DNA from: Bacteroides thetaiotaomicron VPI-5482 | GTDB lineage: Bacteria; Bacteroidota; Bacteroidia; Bacteroidales; Bacteroidaceae | Direction of reading: 5' to 3' | DNA: 64,000 nt | Assembly (NCBI RefSeq): GCF_000011065.1 | Contig: NC_004663.1 | Coordinates: 3,410,001-3,474,000 of the forward strand | Shown here: positions 43,478 to 53,201 of the stretch, one piece after another | Position numbering within the stretch: the first letter of the stretch is position 1 | How the letters are laid out: each line of letters opens with the position of its first letter | Made by a program: the position numbers and the translations under genes | Notes under the pieces: generated by a model | Databases searched by the model: none | What the model was told of the DNA's origin: nothing | What the model saw: only the letters and a program-made list of their open reading frames with translations

Positions 43478-46102
43478 ATGAGAATACGCTCCATAATCAT
43501 CACTTTCTGCCTCCTATCAAGTATAGCCGTGCAAATCCATAGCCAGCAAGTTGCGGATTCTATATTCGCAACTTACTTTGCCCGTTCTCAAGCCTACGCC
43601 GATGCATATCCACGCGAGAAAGCCTATCTGCACTTGGACAACACCAGTTACTACATCGGAGACACGATATGGTATAAGGCATACGTAGTAACGGCCGAGC
43701 AAAACCAACCTAGCCCAATTAGTACCCCCCTTTATGTTGAGCTATTAGACCAACTGGGAAATACTAGTGAACGGCAAATCATACAGTTGCGGGATGGAGA
43801 AGGAGAAGGACAATTCATACTGACAAAAGCCTTATTCTCCGGTTTTTACGAGATCAGGGCTTATACGAAATGGATGTTGGCATTCAGTGAAAAGCAATAT
43901 TTCTCGCGTACGATCCCTGTATATAGAAAACGGAGAAGCGAAGTAGACGAAAACCGGAGCATCATCACTTACCGAATGGATGAATCTATGAAGCAACGTC
44001 CGCGTTCAAAAGAAAAAGATTTCATGATTCGATTCTTCCCGGAAGGTGGACAATTAGTAGAGGGAGTACCTTCAGTCGTTGCATTCGAAGCGACAAGTAA
44101 AGAAGAAGGTACAGTAGGCATTTCAGGAACTGTTTATGGGCCGGATGATGTAGAACTTGCACAATTTACAACTCTCCACGACGGTATGGGATGCTTTACA
44201 TACACCCCTACAGACAAACAAGCCAAAGCTGTAGTGACCTATCAAGATAAAAAATACTCATTTCAGCTACCGAAGGCTTTACCCCAAGGATATGTGCTAA
44301 ATGTGACGTCTAAAGAAAAAGCATTAGTCATCAAAGTTCTCAGAAATTCGACAAGTCTCAAAGATACACTGGCTTTATTCATATCACATCAAGGACGTCC
44401 GCTCATGTATCAGACCCTTGATTTTAAAGATCAAACAGTATATCATCTCCCGTTATCCACTCAGGGATTGCCGGGAGGAGTCATACAACTCTCTTTAATG
44501 AATAGCAATGGGGCAACGTTATGCGAGCGTTTTTGCTATGTGATGCCTTCTCCATCTTTACAGTTAACAGCCACATCCACCAATGCATTATACTATCCTT
44601 TTGAACCAATTGAGTATCATATCTCAATGAAAAACCATACAGGTCAACCAATACAAGGACATTTCTCCGTAGCGGTTCGGGATGCTTTAAAATCAGACTT
44701 CCAACGGTTCGATCAGACAATTTACACAGACCTTTTACTTACATCAGATCTGAAAGGATACATTCATCAACCTGGATATTATTTCGCAAACAATTCTCCC
44801 AGACGAAGAGTGGCATTAGATATTCTGTTGATGATTCACGGATGGAGAAAATATGATATAAGCCAAGCCATCAGTGCCACTCCAGAAACACCAATCTATC
44901 TGCCGGAAACGAGACTGACTCTACATGGACAGGTAACATCTTTTCTGAGAAACAAAGAACAAAAAGAGATCTCTGTAAGCGTCATTGCCCGGAGAGATAC
45001 GATATCAGCAGCAGGTACTACGGTCACAGACTCTTTGGGATTCTTCCAAATTCCAATGGATGCCTTCAATGGTTCCATGAGTGCGGCTATTCAAACTCGC
45101 CGTAAAGGAAAAAAGCTGAACCGGAAAACAAACATATCACTTTTCCGCAACTTTACACCCGAACTACGCAAATACGCTTACGAAGAGCTACATCCTAAAT
45201 GGGAAGATATTAGCGGACTCAGTTGGTGGAGCAGTCTCTCCGACTCTCTTTATCTAGATTCAATTATGGGACACGATACTCATTTGTTGGATCAGGTAAC
45301 GATTAAAGCCAAACGTACGAAATACAAAAAAATTCTAGCTTTCGAGCAATCTGTAAGAGCTTATTATGATATCCCTAAGGAACTGGATCGAATGCGCGAT
45401 GAAGGAAAATTCATGGACTATTTCCCTTGGCTAATGACCACATTAAATCCCAATATTCAAGTGAAGTCTAAGTGGAAGGGAGATCCACCATTTATAACCA
45501 TGAAATACAAGAATCATTATATACTATGCGTCATAAATGGAGTTCTTTACTCAACATTTGATCGGGAGCTTTTTATAGATAAAAATATCGATGCGATAAA
45601 ATCTGTTATGATTTGCGACGGCACGACAGCAAGTGCCGGAATTGATGACGACAGCGCTTATCACCTGAGCGACGAAAGTCTAAAAAATCACATGGAAACT
45701 TCCAGACTCTCTCCCTTTGAAGAAAAAGCTCTCAAAAGTTATCTGAACAACACAACTCCCAATAATCAACCGGGAAATCAATTTGCAATTTGCTATATCA
45801 CTACCATCGACAATTGGGACCCGGAAAAGAAGTACCAATCACGTGGTATCCGAAACACACAGATCCAAGGTTACTCCCAGCCCATTGAATTTTATTCACC
45901 CTATTACCCGGATATCAGTAAAGGACAAGGCAATGACCACCGCCGTACAATCTATTGGAACCCTAAAGTTACCACCGACGAAAATGGAGTAGCCATCATT
46001 CGCTGTAATAATGCGAACTCGTCTACATTCCTGACAATTAGTTGTGAAGCACTATACAACGGACAGCCGGCTGCAATCAATATGCACAGCATAAAATACT
46101 AA
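43478..46102 (+). CDS. Large exported protein with MG2-like domain and receptor-plug-like segment
   Basis: This is an 874-residue protein with a signal peptide (about 1-22). Residues about 40-150 match an alpha-2-macroglobulin MG2-type domain (REKAYLHLDNTSYYIGDTIWYKAYVVT... FSGFYEIRAYTKWML). More Ig-like repeats follow. Around residue 480-540 is a carboxypeptidase-regulatory-like domain (LTLHGQVTSF... TVTDSLGFFQIPM). Near 605 comes LLDQVTIKAKRTK, like the start of a TonB-receptor plug. There is no barrel, so it is not a receptor. The C-terminus (PKVTTDENGVAIIRC) is again Ig-like. Such proteins are widespread in Bacteroidetes, with no assigned role. Confidence 0.7.
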   Translation: MRIRSIIITFCLLSSIAVQIHSQQVADSIFATYFARSQAYADAYPREKAYLHLDNTSYYIGDTIWYKAYVVTAEQNQPSPISTPLYVELLDQLGNTSERQIIQLRDGEGEGQFILTKALFSGFYEIRAYTKWMLAFSEKQYFSRTIPVYRKRRSEVDENRSIITYRMDESMKQRPRSKEKDFMIRFFPEGGQLVEGVPSVVAFEATSKEEGTVGISGTVYGPDDVELAQFTTLHDGMGCFTYTPTDKQAKAVVTYQDKKYSFQLPKALPQGYVLNVTSKEKALVIKVLRNSTSLKDTLALFISHQGRPLMYQTLDFKDQTVYHLPLSTQGLPGGVIQLSLMNSNGATLCERFCYVMPSPSLQLTATSTNALYYPFEPIEYHISMKNHTGQPIQGHFSVAVRDALKSDFQRFDQTIYTDLLLTSDLKGYIHQPGYYFANNSPRRRVALDILLMIHGWRKYDISQAISATPETPIYLPETRLTLHGQVTSFLRNKEQKEISVSVIARRDTISAAGTTVTDSLGFFQIPMDAFNGSMSAAIQTRRKGKKLNRKTNISLFRNFTPELRKYAYEELHPKWEDISGLSWWSSLSDSLYLDSIMGHDTHLLDQVTIKAKRTKYKKILAFEQSVRAYYDIPKELDRMRDEGKFMDYFPWLMTTLNPNIQVKSKWKGDPPFITMKYKNHYILCVINGVLYSTFDRELFIDKNIDAIKSVMICDGTTASAGIDDDSAYHLSDESLKNHMETSRLSPFEEKALKSYLNNTTPNNQPGNQFAICYITTIDNWDPEKKYQSRGIRNTQIQGYSQPIEFYSPYYPDISKGQGNDHRRTIYWNPKVTTDENGVAIIRCNNANSSTFLTISCEALYNGQPAAINMHSIKY

Positions 46103-46122
46103 TCCTTCATTGAAAGCCAATA

Positions 46123-46156
46123 AAAAAACCGTTCTCAATGTGAGAAACGGTTTTTA
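46123..46156. terminator. Bidirectional terminator
   Basis: AAAAACCGT...CTCA pairs with TGAG...ACGGTTTTT, with A-run and T-run ends. It lies between the convergent MG2-like gene and rpsO. Confidence 0.85.
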
Positions 46157-46176
46157 ATCTTTTCGCGGCAAGTAGA

Positions 46177-46446
46177 TTACTTACGCAAACCAAGTTCTTT
46201 AACAATAGAACGATATCTTGTGATATCTTTGTCCTTCAGGTAATTCAGCAAACGGCGACGTTTAGCTACCAACATTGTTAAAGCTCTCTCTGTACTATAA
46301 TCTTTTCTGTTGAGCTTCATGTGCTCAGTCAGGTGAGAAATACGGTAGGAAAACAAAGCTATCTGCGCTTCAGTTGAGCCAGTATCAGAGTTAGACTTCC
46401 CGTACTTTCCAAAGATTTCTTGCTTTTCAGCTGCGTCTAAATACAT
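46177..46446 (-). CDS. rpsO: 30S ribosomal protein S15
   Basis: S15 binds 16S rRNA in the platform of the small subunit. The 89-residue protein begins MYLDAAEKQEIFGKYG and contains the conserved DTGSTEAQIALFSYRI, HLTEHMKLNRKDYSTERAL and RRRLLNYLKDKDITRY stretches. The start at 46446 was chosen over an in-frame ATG 24 codons upstream because the family starts here and the promoter -7 box (46490-46497) lies inside the longer version. Confidence 0.97.
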   Translation of the reverse strand: MYLDAAEKQEIFGKYGKSNSDTGSTEAQIALFSYRISHLTEHMKLNRKDYSTERALTMLVAKRRRLLNYLKDKDITRYRSIVKELGLRK

Positions 46447-46489
46447 AATTTTTAGAATTTTGATATAGTAAATTATTCTTTTGAGCGTG

Positions 46490-46520
46490 CAAAGATAGAC
46501 ATTATCTTTATATCTCACAA
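46490..46520 (-). promoter_or_regulatory. Promoter of rpsO
   Basis: On the minus strand TTG, 20 bases, then TATCTTTG is a near-ideal Bacteroides promoter. It leaves a leader of about 40 bases. Confidence 0.8.
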
Positions 46521-46572
46521 CGTTTTACAAGAAAAAATGGGGCTATTGCATTTATTTCTAATCCTATTTTCG

Positions 46573-46580
46573 TACCTTTG
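46573..46580 (+). promoter_or_regulatory. -7 box of typA
   Basis: TACCTTTG matches TAnnTTTG, 21 bases before the ATG at 46602. A TTG lies 24 bases upstream, slightly long. The box argues for the ATG at 46602 rather than 46578. Confidence 0.6.
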
Positions 46581-46601
46581 CAGCCAAATAATAGGTATTA
46601 T

Positions 46602-48401
46602 ATGCAAAATATTCGAAACATTGCAATCATTGCCCATGTTGACCATGGGAAAACAACGCTGGTTGACAAGATGTTGCTGGCCGGAAATCTATTCCGCAGC
46701 AATCAAAATAGTGGTGAACTTATCCTGGATAACAACGACCTGGAACGTGAACGTGGTATAACGATCCTTTCTAAAAATGTATCCATCAATTACAACGGTA
46801 CTAAAATTAACATCATTGATACTCCGGGACACAGCGACTTCGGTGGTGAAGTAGAACGCGTATTGAATATGGCAGATGGCTGCATTCTGTTAGTCGACGC
46901 TTTCGAAGGTCCGATGCCCCAAACACGTTTCGTACTTCAGAAGGCACTGGAAATCGGTTTGAAACCAATCGTGGTAGTAAATAAGGTAGATAAGCCTAAC
47001 TGCCGCCCTGAAGAAGTTTACGAAATGGTTTTCGACCTGATGTTCAGCCTCAACGCAACAGAAGACCAACTGGACTTCCCCGTTATTTACGGTTCCGCCA
47101 AAAATAACTGGATGAGCACAGACTGGCAAAAGCCGACAGATACCATTACCCCGCTACTGGATTGTATTATTGAAAATATTCCTGCTCCCGAACAACTGGA
47201 AGGTACTCCGCAGATGCTGATTACTTCTCTGGATTATTCTTCTTATACCGGTCGTATTGCCGTAGGTCGCGTACATCGCGGTACCTTGAAAGAAGGAATG
47301 AACATCACGCTGGTAAAACGTAATGGCGATATGTTCAAATCTAAAATTAAAGAGCTTCATGTATTTGAAGGTTTGGGACGTGTAAAAACAAACGAAGTTT
47401 CATCAGGAGATATCTGTGCATTGGTAGGTATCGAGGGTTTTGAGATCGGAGATACGGTCTGCGATTTCGAAAATCCGGAAGCATTACCGCCAATCGCTAT
47501 CGACGAGCCGACGATGAGCATGCTATTTGCCATCAATGACTCTCCATTCTTCGGAAAAGACGGTAAGTTCGTGACTTCACGCCACATCCACGACCGTCTG
47601 ATGAAAGAACTTGATAAGAATCTGGCACTCCGTGTAAGAAAGAGTGAGGAAGACGGCAAATGGATTGTTTCCGGCCGTGGCGTACTTCACCTTTCTGTAT
47701 TGATCGAGACCATGCGTCGTGAAGGATACGAACTGCAGGTAGGTCAGCCACAGGTTATCTTTAAAGAAATCGACGGCGTCAAGTGCGAACCGATCGAAGA
47801 ACTGACAATCAACGTACCGGAAGAATATTCAAGCAAGATTATCGATATGGTTACCCGCCGCAAAGGTGAAATGGTGAAGATGGAAAATACGGGCGAACGT
47901 ATCAACCTTGAATTTGACATGCCTTCACGTGGTATCATCGGTCTTCGTACCAACGTACTGACTGCTTCTGCCGGTGAAGCTATCATGGCACACCGTTTTA
48001 AAGAATATCAGCCGCACAAGGGAGAAATCGAACACCGTACCAATGGTTCCATGATCGCAATGGAAAGCGGAACTGCTTTTGCCTATGCCATCGATAAATT
48101 GCAGGATCGCGGTAAGTTCTTCATCTTCCCGCAGGACGAAGTATATGCAGGCCAGGTAGTAGGAGAACACTCCCATGACAACGATCTGGTTATCAACGTT
48201 ACAAAATCCAAAAAGCTTACCAACATGCGTGCTTCCGGATCTGATGACAAAGTTCGTTTGATTCCGCCTGTTCAGTTCTCACTCGAAGAGGCATTGGAAT
48301 ACATCAAAGAAGATGAATACGTAGAGGTAACTCCGAAAGCAATGCGTATGCGCAAAGTCATTCTGGACGAAATCGAGCGTAAACGCGCGAACAAATCATA
48401 A
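46602..48401 (+). CDS. typA: Ribosome-associated GTPase TypA/BipA
   Basis: This translation-factor GTPase acts on 50S assembly and stress or cold growth. The 599-residue protein has G1 AHVDHGKTTLVDKML, the RGITILSKNVSI switch, G3 DTPGHSDFGGEVERVL and G4 NKVDKP. EF-Tu/EF-G-like domains follow, and the TypA-specific C-terminal part (MPSRGIIGLRTNVLTAS, TKSKKLTNMRASGSDDKVRL) ends the protein. It is divergent from rpsO and ends at a clear terminator. Confidence 0.97.
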   Translation: MQNIRNIAIIAHVDHGKTTLVDKMLLAGNLFRSNQNSGELILDNNDLERERGITILSKNVSINYNGTKINIIDTPGHSDFGGEVERVLNMADGCILLVDAFEGPMPQTRFVLQKALEIGLKPIVVVNKVDKPNCRPEEVYEMVFDLMFSLNATEDQLDFPVIYGSAKNNWMSTDWQKPTDTITPLLDCIIENIPAPEQLEGTPQMLITSLDYSSYTGRIAVGRVHRGTLKEGMNITLVKRNGDMFKSKIKELHVFEGLGRVKTNEVSSGDICALVGIEGFEIGDTVCDFENPEALPPIAIDEPTMSMLFAINDSPFFGKDGKFVTSRHIHDRLMKELDKNLALRVRKSEEDGKWIVSGRGVLHLSVLIETMRREGYELQVGQPQVIFKEIDGVKCEPIEELTINVPEEYSSKIIDMVTRRKGEMVKMENTGERINLEFDMPSRGIIGLRTNVLTASAGEAIMAHRFKEYQPHKGEIEHRTNGSMIAMESGTAFAYAIDKLQDRGKFFIFPQDEVYAGQVVGEHSHDNDLVINVTKSKKLTNMRASGSDDKVRLIPPVQFSLEEALEYIKEDEYVEVTPKAMRMRKVILDEIERKRANKS

Positions 48402-48423
48402 GCAATAGCCCGAGATAATGCAG

Positions 48424-48456
48424 AAAGCCCGCCGGATTTTATTTAGCGGGCTTTTT
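48424..48456 (+). terminator. Terminator of typA
   Basis: AAAGCCCGC pairs with GCGGGCTTTTT, with a 13-base loop and T-run, 22 bases after the stop. Confidence 0.88.
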
Positions 48457-48530
48457 CTATTTCCAGTTCATGCATATTAAGCAACTTCTTTACGATCCAG
48501 TAGCCAACCCTAGCTTTATAAAAAGTTTTT

Positions 48531-49055
48531 TTAATACAAGATCACCCCCACCAGACCTGCCAGACAAATCAGCAGAATAGGATGCAAATCCCATTTCCAG
48601 GTGATAAGGAATGCCCCAGCAAAGATTCCTATACTTTTATAATCAATAAAATTCTCCCTGTTCATCATCAACAAGGCAGCCGAGGCAATCAATGCCACTG
48701 ACATGGGAAGCAAGCCGGACATCGCTGCTTTTATGTATTTATTATCCTTGCATTTCGCAAAGAAATAGGAAATGAGCAATACGAGAATAAAAGAGGGCAG
48801 ACACACCGCTACGGTAGCAAGTACCGCTCCCCATACACTGTGTGTCACTGCATAGCCCACATAAGTAGCACTATTAATTCCAATCGGCCCCGGAGTCATC
48901 TGCGAAATTGCCACCACATCCGTAAATTGTTGGGGAGTCAGCCAATGGTGGAGATCTACAATTTCATGCTGAATCAACGAAAGCATCGCATAACCACCTC
49001 CGAAACCAAACGTACCTATCTTCAGATACACCCAAAGTAACTGTAAATATATCAT
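48531..49055 (-). CDS. Chromate transporter, half-size subunit 2
   Basis: This 174-residue inner-membrane protein has about five to six hydrophobic segments. The family signature FGFGGGYAMLSLIQHEIV near the start and MTPGPIGINSATYVGYAV in the middle mark the CHR family. Half-size CHR proteins work as pairs; the other half is encoded directly upstream with a 4-base overlap. Chromate export is the tested function in some species, but the natural substrate in a gut Bacteroides is unknown. Confidence 0.92.
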   Translation of the reverse strand: MIYLQLLWVYLKIGTFGFGGGYAMLSLIQHEIVDLHHWLTPQQFTDVVAISQMTPGPIGINSATYVGYAVTHSVWGAVLATVAVCLPSFILVLLISYFFAKCKDNKYIKAAMSGLLPMSVALIASAALLMMNRENFIDYKSIGIFAGAFLITWKWDLHPILLICLAGLVGVILY

Positions 49056-49609
49056 GCCTTTATATCTTTAATCTTATTTTTCAACCACAGAGTATACACT
49101 AATCCACCGGAAATCCCCGCCAATACCACATAAATAGGAGAAAGCCCGAATTGCCAGATCAGTACTGTGGCAATCACAGGAGCTATCAGTTGCACATACT
49201 TCAAATGCAAAGCTCTGACCGCAGATATACAAGGAAACAAAATCAGCGCCACTACAGCCGGACGTATCCCGTTAAAGATACGAATCATCACCTCATTGTC
49301 CTGAAAACGGGCAAAGAACATGGCAATCAACATCATAATGACGAATGAAGGGAGAATAGTCGCCAACGCACAAACCAGACTTCCGCTGACCTTATGAAGT
49401 TTATATCCCACGAAAATGGATATATTTACCGCAAAAACTCCGGGCAACGATTGAGTCAAGGCAAACATTTCCATAAATTCTTCCTTGCTCATCCATTTTC
49501 TCTTGACTATTTCCCGCTCTATCAAGGGAATCATGGCATATCCTCCGCCAATGGTAAACATGCCGATTTTTGCGAATGTACAAAAGAGTTTCAAATAAGT
49601 AATAATCAT
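49052..49609 (-). CDS. Chromate transporter, half-size subunit 1
   Basis: This 185-residue partner of the preceding protein has FTIGGGYAMIPLIEREIV and QSLPGVFAVNISIFVGY in the matching places and several membrane segments. The stop overlaps the start of subunit 2 by 4 bases, so the two are translationally coupled. Equal expression fits a heterodimer. Confidence 0.92.
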   Translation of the reverse strand: MIITYLKLFCTFAKIGMFTIGGGYAMIPLIEREIVKRKWMSKEEFMEMFALTQSLPGVFAVNISIFVGYKLHKVSGSLVCALATILPSFVIMMLIAMFFARFQDNEVMIRIFNGIRPAVVALILFPCISAVRALHLKYVQLIAPVIATVLIWQFGLSPIYVVLAGISGGLVYTLWLKNKIKDIKA

Positions 49610-49675
49610 GTATTTGTCAGCGTTTTATCGAACATAATTCAGATTAACAAAGATACAAAATCACCTTCATATAAA

Positions 49676-49708
49676 CAAAAAAAGGCGGCTCCTTTCGGAA
49701 CCGCCCAC
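49676..49708 (-). terminator. Terminator of pckA
   Basis: GGGCGG-TCC pairs with GGA-CCGCC around a four-base loop, followed by seven T on the minus strand, 33 bases after the pckA stop. Confidence 0.88.
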
Positions 49709-49740
49709 ATTTTGCATTACATATCTATTGCCTAAAAGGC

Positions 49741-51348
49741 TTAGAGTTTCGGACCAGCAGCAACTAAAGCCTTACCAGCTTCGTTACCTGTAAATTTAGC
49801 GAAGTTCTTGATGAAACGTCCAGCCAAATCTTTTGCTTTTTCTTCCCATTGGCAAGCACATTCGTAAGTGTCGCGTGGGTCAAGGATCTTCGGATCAACA
49901 CCCGGAAGTTCTGTAGGAACAACAAAGTCGAAGTAAGGCATAACCTTAGTAGGAGCTTTGTCGATAGAACCGTCAAGGATAGCGTCGATGATACCACGAG
50001 TATCTTTGATAGAGATACGTTTGCCAGTACCATTCCAACCAGTGTTAACCAAGTATGCCTTAGCACCAGTTTTTTCCATCTTCTTCACCAGTTCTTCACC
50101 GTATTTAGTTGGGTGCAGTGACAAGAAAGCAGCACCGAAACAAGCCGAGAATGTCGGAGTCGGTTCAGTGATACCACGTTCTGTACCAGCCAATTTAGCT
50201 GTAAAACCAGACAAGAAGTAATATTTAGTTTGTTCTGCGTTCAGGATAGATACCGGAGGCAATACACCGAATGCGTCAGCTGACAAGAAGATAACTTGTT
50301 TAGCATGAGGACCTTTAGACACCGGTTTAACGATGTTTTCGATGTGATAGATAGGATAAGAAACACGAGTGTTTTCAGTTACTGACTTGTCAGCGAAGTT
50401 GATTTCGCCTTCAGCGTTAACTGTACAGTTTTCCAACAAAGCATCGCGTTTGATAGCATTCCAGATGTCCGGTTCGCTTTCTTTATCCAAGTTGATAACT
50501 TTAGCGTAGCAACCACCTTCGAAGTTGAATACACCTTCGTCATCCCATCCGTGTTCGTCATCACCGATCAACAAACGTTTCGGGTCAGTAGACAAAGTAG
50601 TCTTACCTGTACCTGACAGACCGAAGAAGATAGCTGAGCTCTTGCCTTCTTTATCAGTGTTAGCAGAGCAGTGCATAGAAGCCATACCGTTCAAAGGCAA
50701 TAAGTAGTTCATGTAAGAGAACATACCTTTCTTCATTTCACCACCGTACCAAGTATTCAGGATAACCTGGATCTTTTCAGTCAAGTTGAATACAACTGCA
50801 GTTTCCGAGTTCAAGCCCAGTTCTTTGTAGTTTTCAACTTTAGCTTTAGAAGCGTTCATGATAACGAAATCAGGTTCACCGAAGTTAGCCAGTTCTTCAG
50901 CTGTCGGACGGATGAACATGTTTGTTACGAAGTGAGCTTGCCATGCCACTTCCATGATGAAGCGCAGTTTCAAGCGAGAGTTTTCGTTAGCTCCGCAGAA
51001 AGCGTCAACAACGAACAGTCTTTTGTTAGAAAGTTCTTTAGTTGCCAAATCTTTCACAGCTGCCCAACATTTAGCGTCAACTGGTTTGTTGTCGTTTTTG
51101 TATTCTTCAGAAGTCCACCATACTGTATTTTCGCTGGTTTCGTCTTTTACGAAGAATTTATCTTTAGGAGAACGTCCTGTATAAACGCCAGTCATTACGT
51201 TTACAGCGCCCATGTTAGTTACCTGGCCTTTTTCAAAACCTTCCAAACCTGGTTTTGTTTCTTCAGCGAACAAAACGTCATAAGACGGATTGTGCACAAT
51301 CTCGGTCACACCTGTGATACCGTACTTGCTTAAATCTAAATTTGCCAT
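49741..51348 (-). CDS. pckA: Phosphoenolpyruvate carboxykinase (ATP)
   Basis: It interconverts oxaloacetate and PEP with ATP. In Bacteroides it mainly works toward oxaloacetate, fixing CO2 on the route to succinate. The 535-residue protein has the kinase-1a P-loop FFGLSGTGKTTLS, the kinase-2 motif LIGDDEHGWDDEGVFNFEGGCYAK, the HCSANTDK-type region and the C-terminal RISIKDTRGIIDAIL. All are intact. It has its own -7 box and terminator. With aspA and the Dcu transporter it belongs to the same succinate-forming metabolism, but it is not in one operon with them. Confidence 0.97.
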   Translation of the reverse strand: MANLDLSKYGITGVTEIVHNPSYDVLFAEETKPGLEGFEKGQVTNMGAVNVMTGVYTGRSPKDKFFVKDETSENTVWWTSEEYKNDNKPVDAKCWAAVKDLATKELSNKRLFVVDAFCGANENSRLKLRFIMEVAWQAHFVTNMFIRPTAEELANFGEPDFVIMNASKAKVENYKELGLNSETAVVFNLTEKIQVILNTWYGGEMKKGMFSYMNYLLPLNGMASMHCSANTDKEGKSSAIFFGLSGTGKTTLSTDPKRLLIGDDEHGWDDEGVFNFEGGCYAKVINLDKESEPDIWNAIKRDALLENCTVNAEGEINFADKSVTENTRVSYPIYHIENIVKPVSKGPHAKQVIFLSADAFGVLPPVSILNAEQTKYYFLSGFTAKLAGTERGITEPTPTFSACFGAAFLSLHPTKYGEELVKKMEKTGAKAYLVNTGWNGTGKRISIKDTRGIIDAILDGSIDKAPTKVMPYFDFVVPTELPGVDPKILDPRDTYECACQWEEKAKDLAGRFIKNFAKFTGNEAGKALVAAGPKL

Positions 51349-51441
51349 TTTTTTTGAATTAATTAAAATTGGTATTTCGTTTTATTATCTCTTTTCACCT
51401 GAACATGAGGAGCTTTGGGTGCCTCCTTGTAAATCCGGGTA

Positions 51442-51449
51442 CAAAAGTA
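51442..51449 (-). promoter_or_regulatory. -7 box of pckA
   Basis: TACTTTTG on the minus strand matches TAnnTTTG. It is 93 bases before the ATG, giving a leader of about 85 bases. No clear -33 TTG. Confidence 0.5.
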
Positions 51450-51629
51450 ATACTTTCTTTGAAAAGGAAGAAGGGATTAGAGAAATTTTTCCCTAATTGA
51501 ATCTCTTTTATAAATTCCTAACAATATCTGCAAACTGAATATTGCAATTTGAAAGATTATCGTTTACTTTGCAAGCCAGAACGTTCTCAATACGATGAAA
51601 ATGAGATTAAATTATGATTAAACTATAAT

Positions 51630-52283
51630 ATGAAAGTAATTGATTTTAGCCAAACAAATTCGATTCTAAACCAGTACATATCCGAAATCAGAAATGTAGA
51701 AGTTCAGAATGACCGCCTACGTTTCCGCCGTAACATTGAACGGATCGGAGAAATCATGGCTTACGAAATGAGCAAAGAGTTCCGATACTCAGTAAAAAAC
51801 ATCCGGACACCACTGGGCATTGCTCCCGTCAGCACACCGGACAACCAGCTTGTCATCAGCACCATTCTCCGCGCCGGCCTTCCTTTTCACCAAGGCTTCC
51901 TAAGCTATTTCGACGGAGCAGAAAATGCATTTGTGTCCGCCTATCGAAAATATAAAGATACCCTGAAATTTGATATACATATAGAATATATCGCATCTCC
52001 GCGTATTGACGACAAAACGCTGATTATCACCGATCCGATGCTGGCTACAGGCGGCAGTATGGAACTGAGTTATCAGGCCATGCTTACCAAAGGCCATCCC
52101 GCCGAAATTCACGTAGCTTCGATCATTGCCAGCCAACATGCAATCGATCATATCAAGAGCGTATTTCCCGAAGACAAAACAACCATTTGGTGTGCTGCCA
52201 TCGATCCTGAAATCAATGAACATTCCTATATTGTACCGGGGCTGGGCGACGCAGGCGATCTGGCTTATGGAGAAAAAGAGTAA
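51630..52283 (+). CDS. upp: Uracil phosphoribosyltransferase
   Basis: It salvages uracil to UMP with PRPP. The 217-residue protein has the PRPP-binding motif LIITDPMLATGGSM, the flexible-loop region ISTILRAGLPFHQGF, and the uracil-site end YIVPGLGDAGDLAYGE. It is convergent with the AraC-type gene, with only 6 bases between the stops. A near-consensus TTACTTTG lies about 60 bases before the start. Confidence 0.95.
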   Translation: MKVIDFSQTNSILNQYISEIRNVEVQNDRLRFRRNIERIGEIMAYEMSKEFRYSVKNIRTPLGIAPVSTPDNQLVISTILRAGLPFHQGFLSYFDGAENAFVSAYRKYKDTLKFDIHIEYIASPRIDDKTLIITDPMLATGGSMELSYQAMLTKGHPAEIHVASIIASQHAIDHIKSVFPEDKTTIWCAAIDPEINEHSYIVPGLGDAGDLAYGEKE

Positions 52284-52289
52284 TATCGA

Positions 52290-53162
52290 TTAAAGATTCC
52301 TTCGATATTGCTGCGGCGACATCCCCATTTGCTTCTTGAAGAATGTGCCAAAATAAGAAGCATTGGGGAAGCCGAATTCATTGGAAATCTCCTGAATATT
52401 TTTTTGCGTATTCTTCAACAAAGAGATACACTTACGGATAATCGCCTTGAATACAAGTTCCTGCACCGTATACCCACAGATGCTTTTGGAAAGAGCCGAA
52501 AGGTATTTCGGAGACAAACAGAGTTTATCCGCATAGAATTCCACACTCCTTTCCTGCATATAATATTGCTCTATCAACTGGATGAGACGGACAAATATCT
52601 CATTTTTCCGCCCGCCCGTTTCCTGTCCGGCACTAATCAATTTACGGTTATAGACCGAACAAATACGATAGGTCAGTGCCAGCAGAAGGAGTTTCTGCTC
52701 ATAAAGGCTAAACACACTCTCCTCCATTTCCAGCACACTGTCTATCAAAGACATATACTTCATAATCTCATCTTCCTCGCCGGTATTCCATACACAAGAG
52801 AGTTCCGGAGTAAGTTTCGAATACATATACATGGAAACCACGGAGTTGCCGATAATGTCACGTATCGGTTCTATCTGATAGGCAAGAATAAGAATTTCCA
52901 CATCTTCGGTCTCCTGAAGCACTTGAACCCAAGATTCCTCATGAATAAACAAGGTCTCACCCGCCTTGGCAGAAGCGCACTTATTATCAAGAGAAAACTG
53001 GAAACTACCTTGCCGGCAGACAATCAAACCAAGCCCCTGCATCAGAAAAGGTTCTTTTAAAGAAGATGGAAAACAACTGAGCACACCTCCCGAACTGCAT
53101 ATATTCTTCCCGCTTTTCAGATCGCGGTCAAGCTGTAATAAACGTTCCTGCTGAGTATCCAT
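52290..53162 (-). CDS. AraC-family transcriptional regulator
   Basis: This 290-residue protein has an N-terminal cupin-like sensing part (about 20-120) and a C-terminal double helix-turn-helix (about 195-288: FYADKLCLSPKYLSALSKSICGYTVQELV, NIQEISNEFGFPNASYFGTFFKKQMGMSPQQYRR). It is the last gene after the TolC-HlyD-MFS genes, 39 bases behind the transporter, so it is probably cotranscribed and controls the efflux operon. The inducer is unknown. Confidence 0.92.
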   Translation of the reverse strand: MDTQQERLLQLDRDLKSGKNICSSGGVLSCFPSSLKEPFLMQGLGLIVCRQGSFQFSLDNKCASAKAGETLFIHEESWVQVLQETEDVEILILAYQIEPIRDIIGNSVVSMYMYSKLTPELSCVWNTGEEDEIMKYMSLIDSVLEMEESVFSLYEQKLLLLALTYRICSVYNRKLISAGQETGGRKNEIFVRLIQLIEQYYMQERSVEFYADKLCLSPKYLSALSKSICGYTVQELVFKAIIRKCISLLKNTQKNIQEISNEFGFPNASYFGTFFKKQMGMSPQQYRRNL

Positions 53163-53201
53163 AACACTGACTCACTGATAAATTACTATTGAAAAACGAT
53201 A

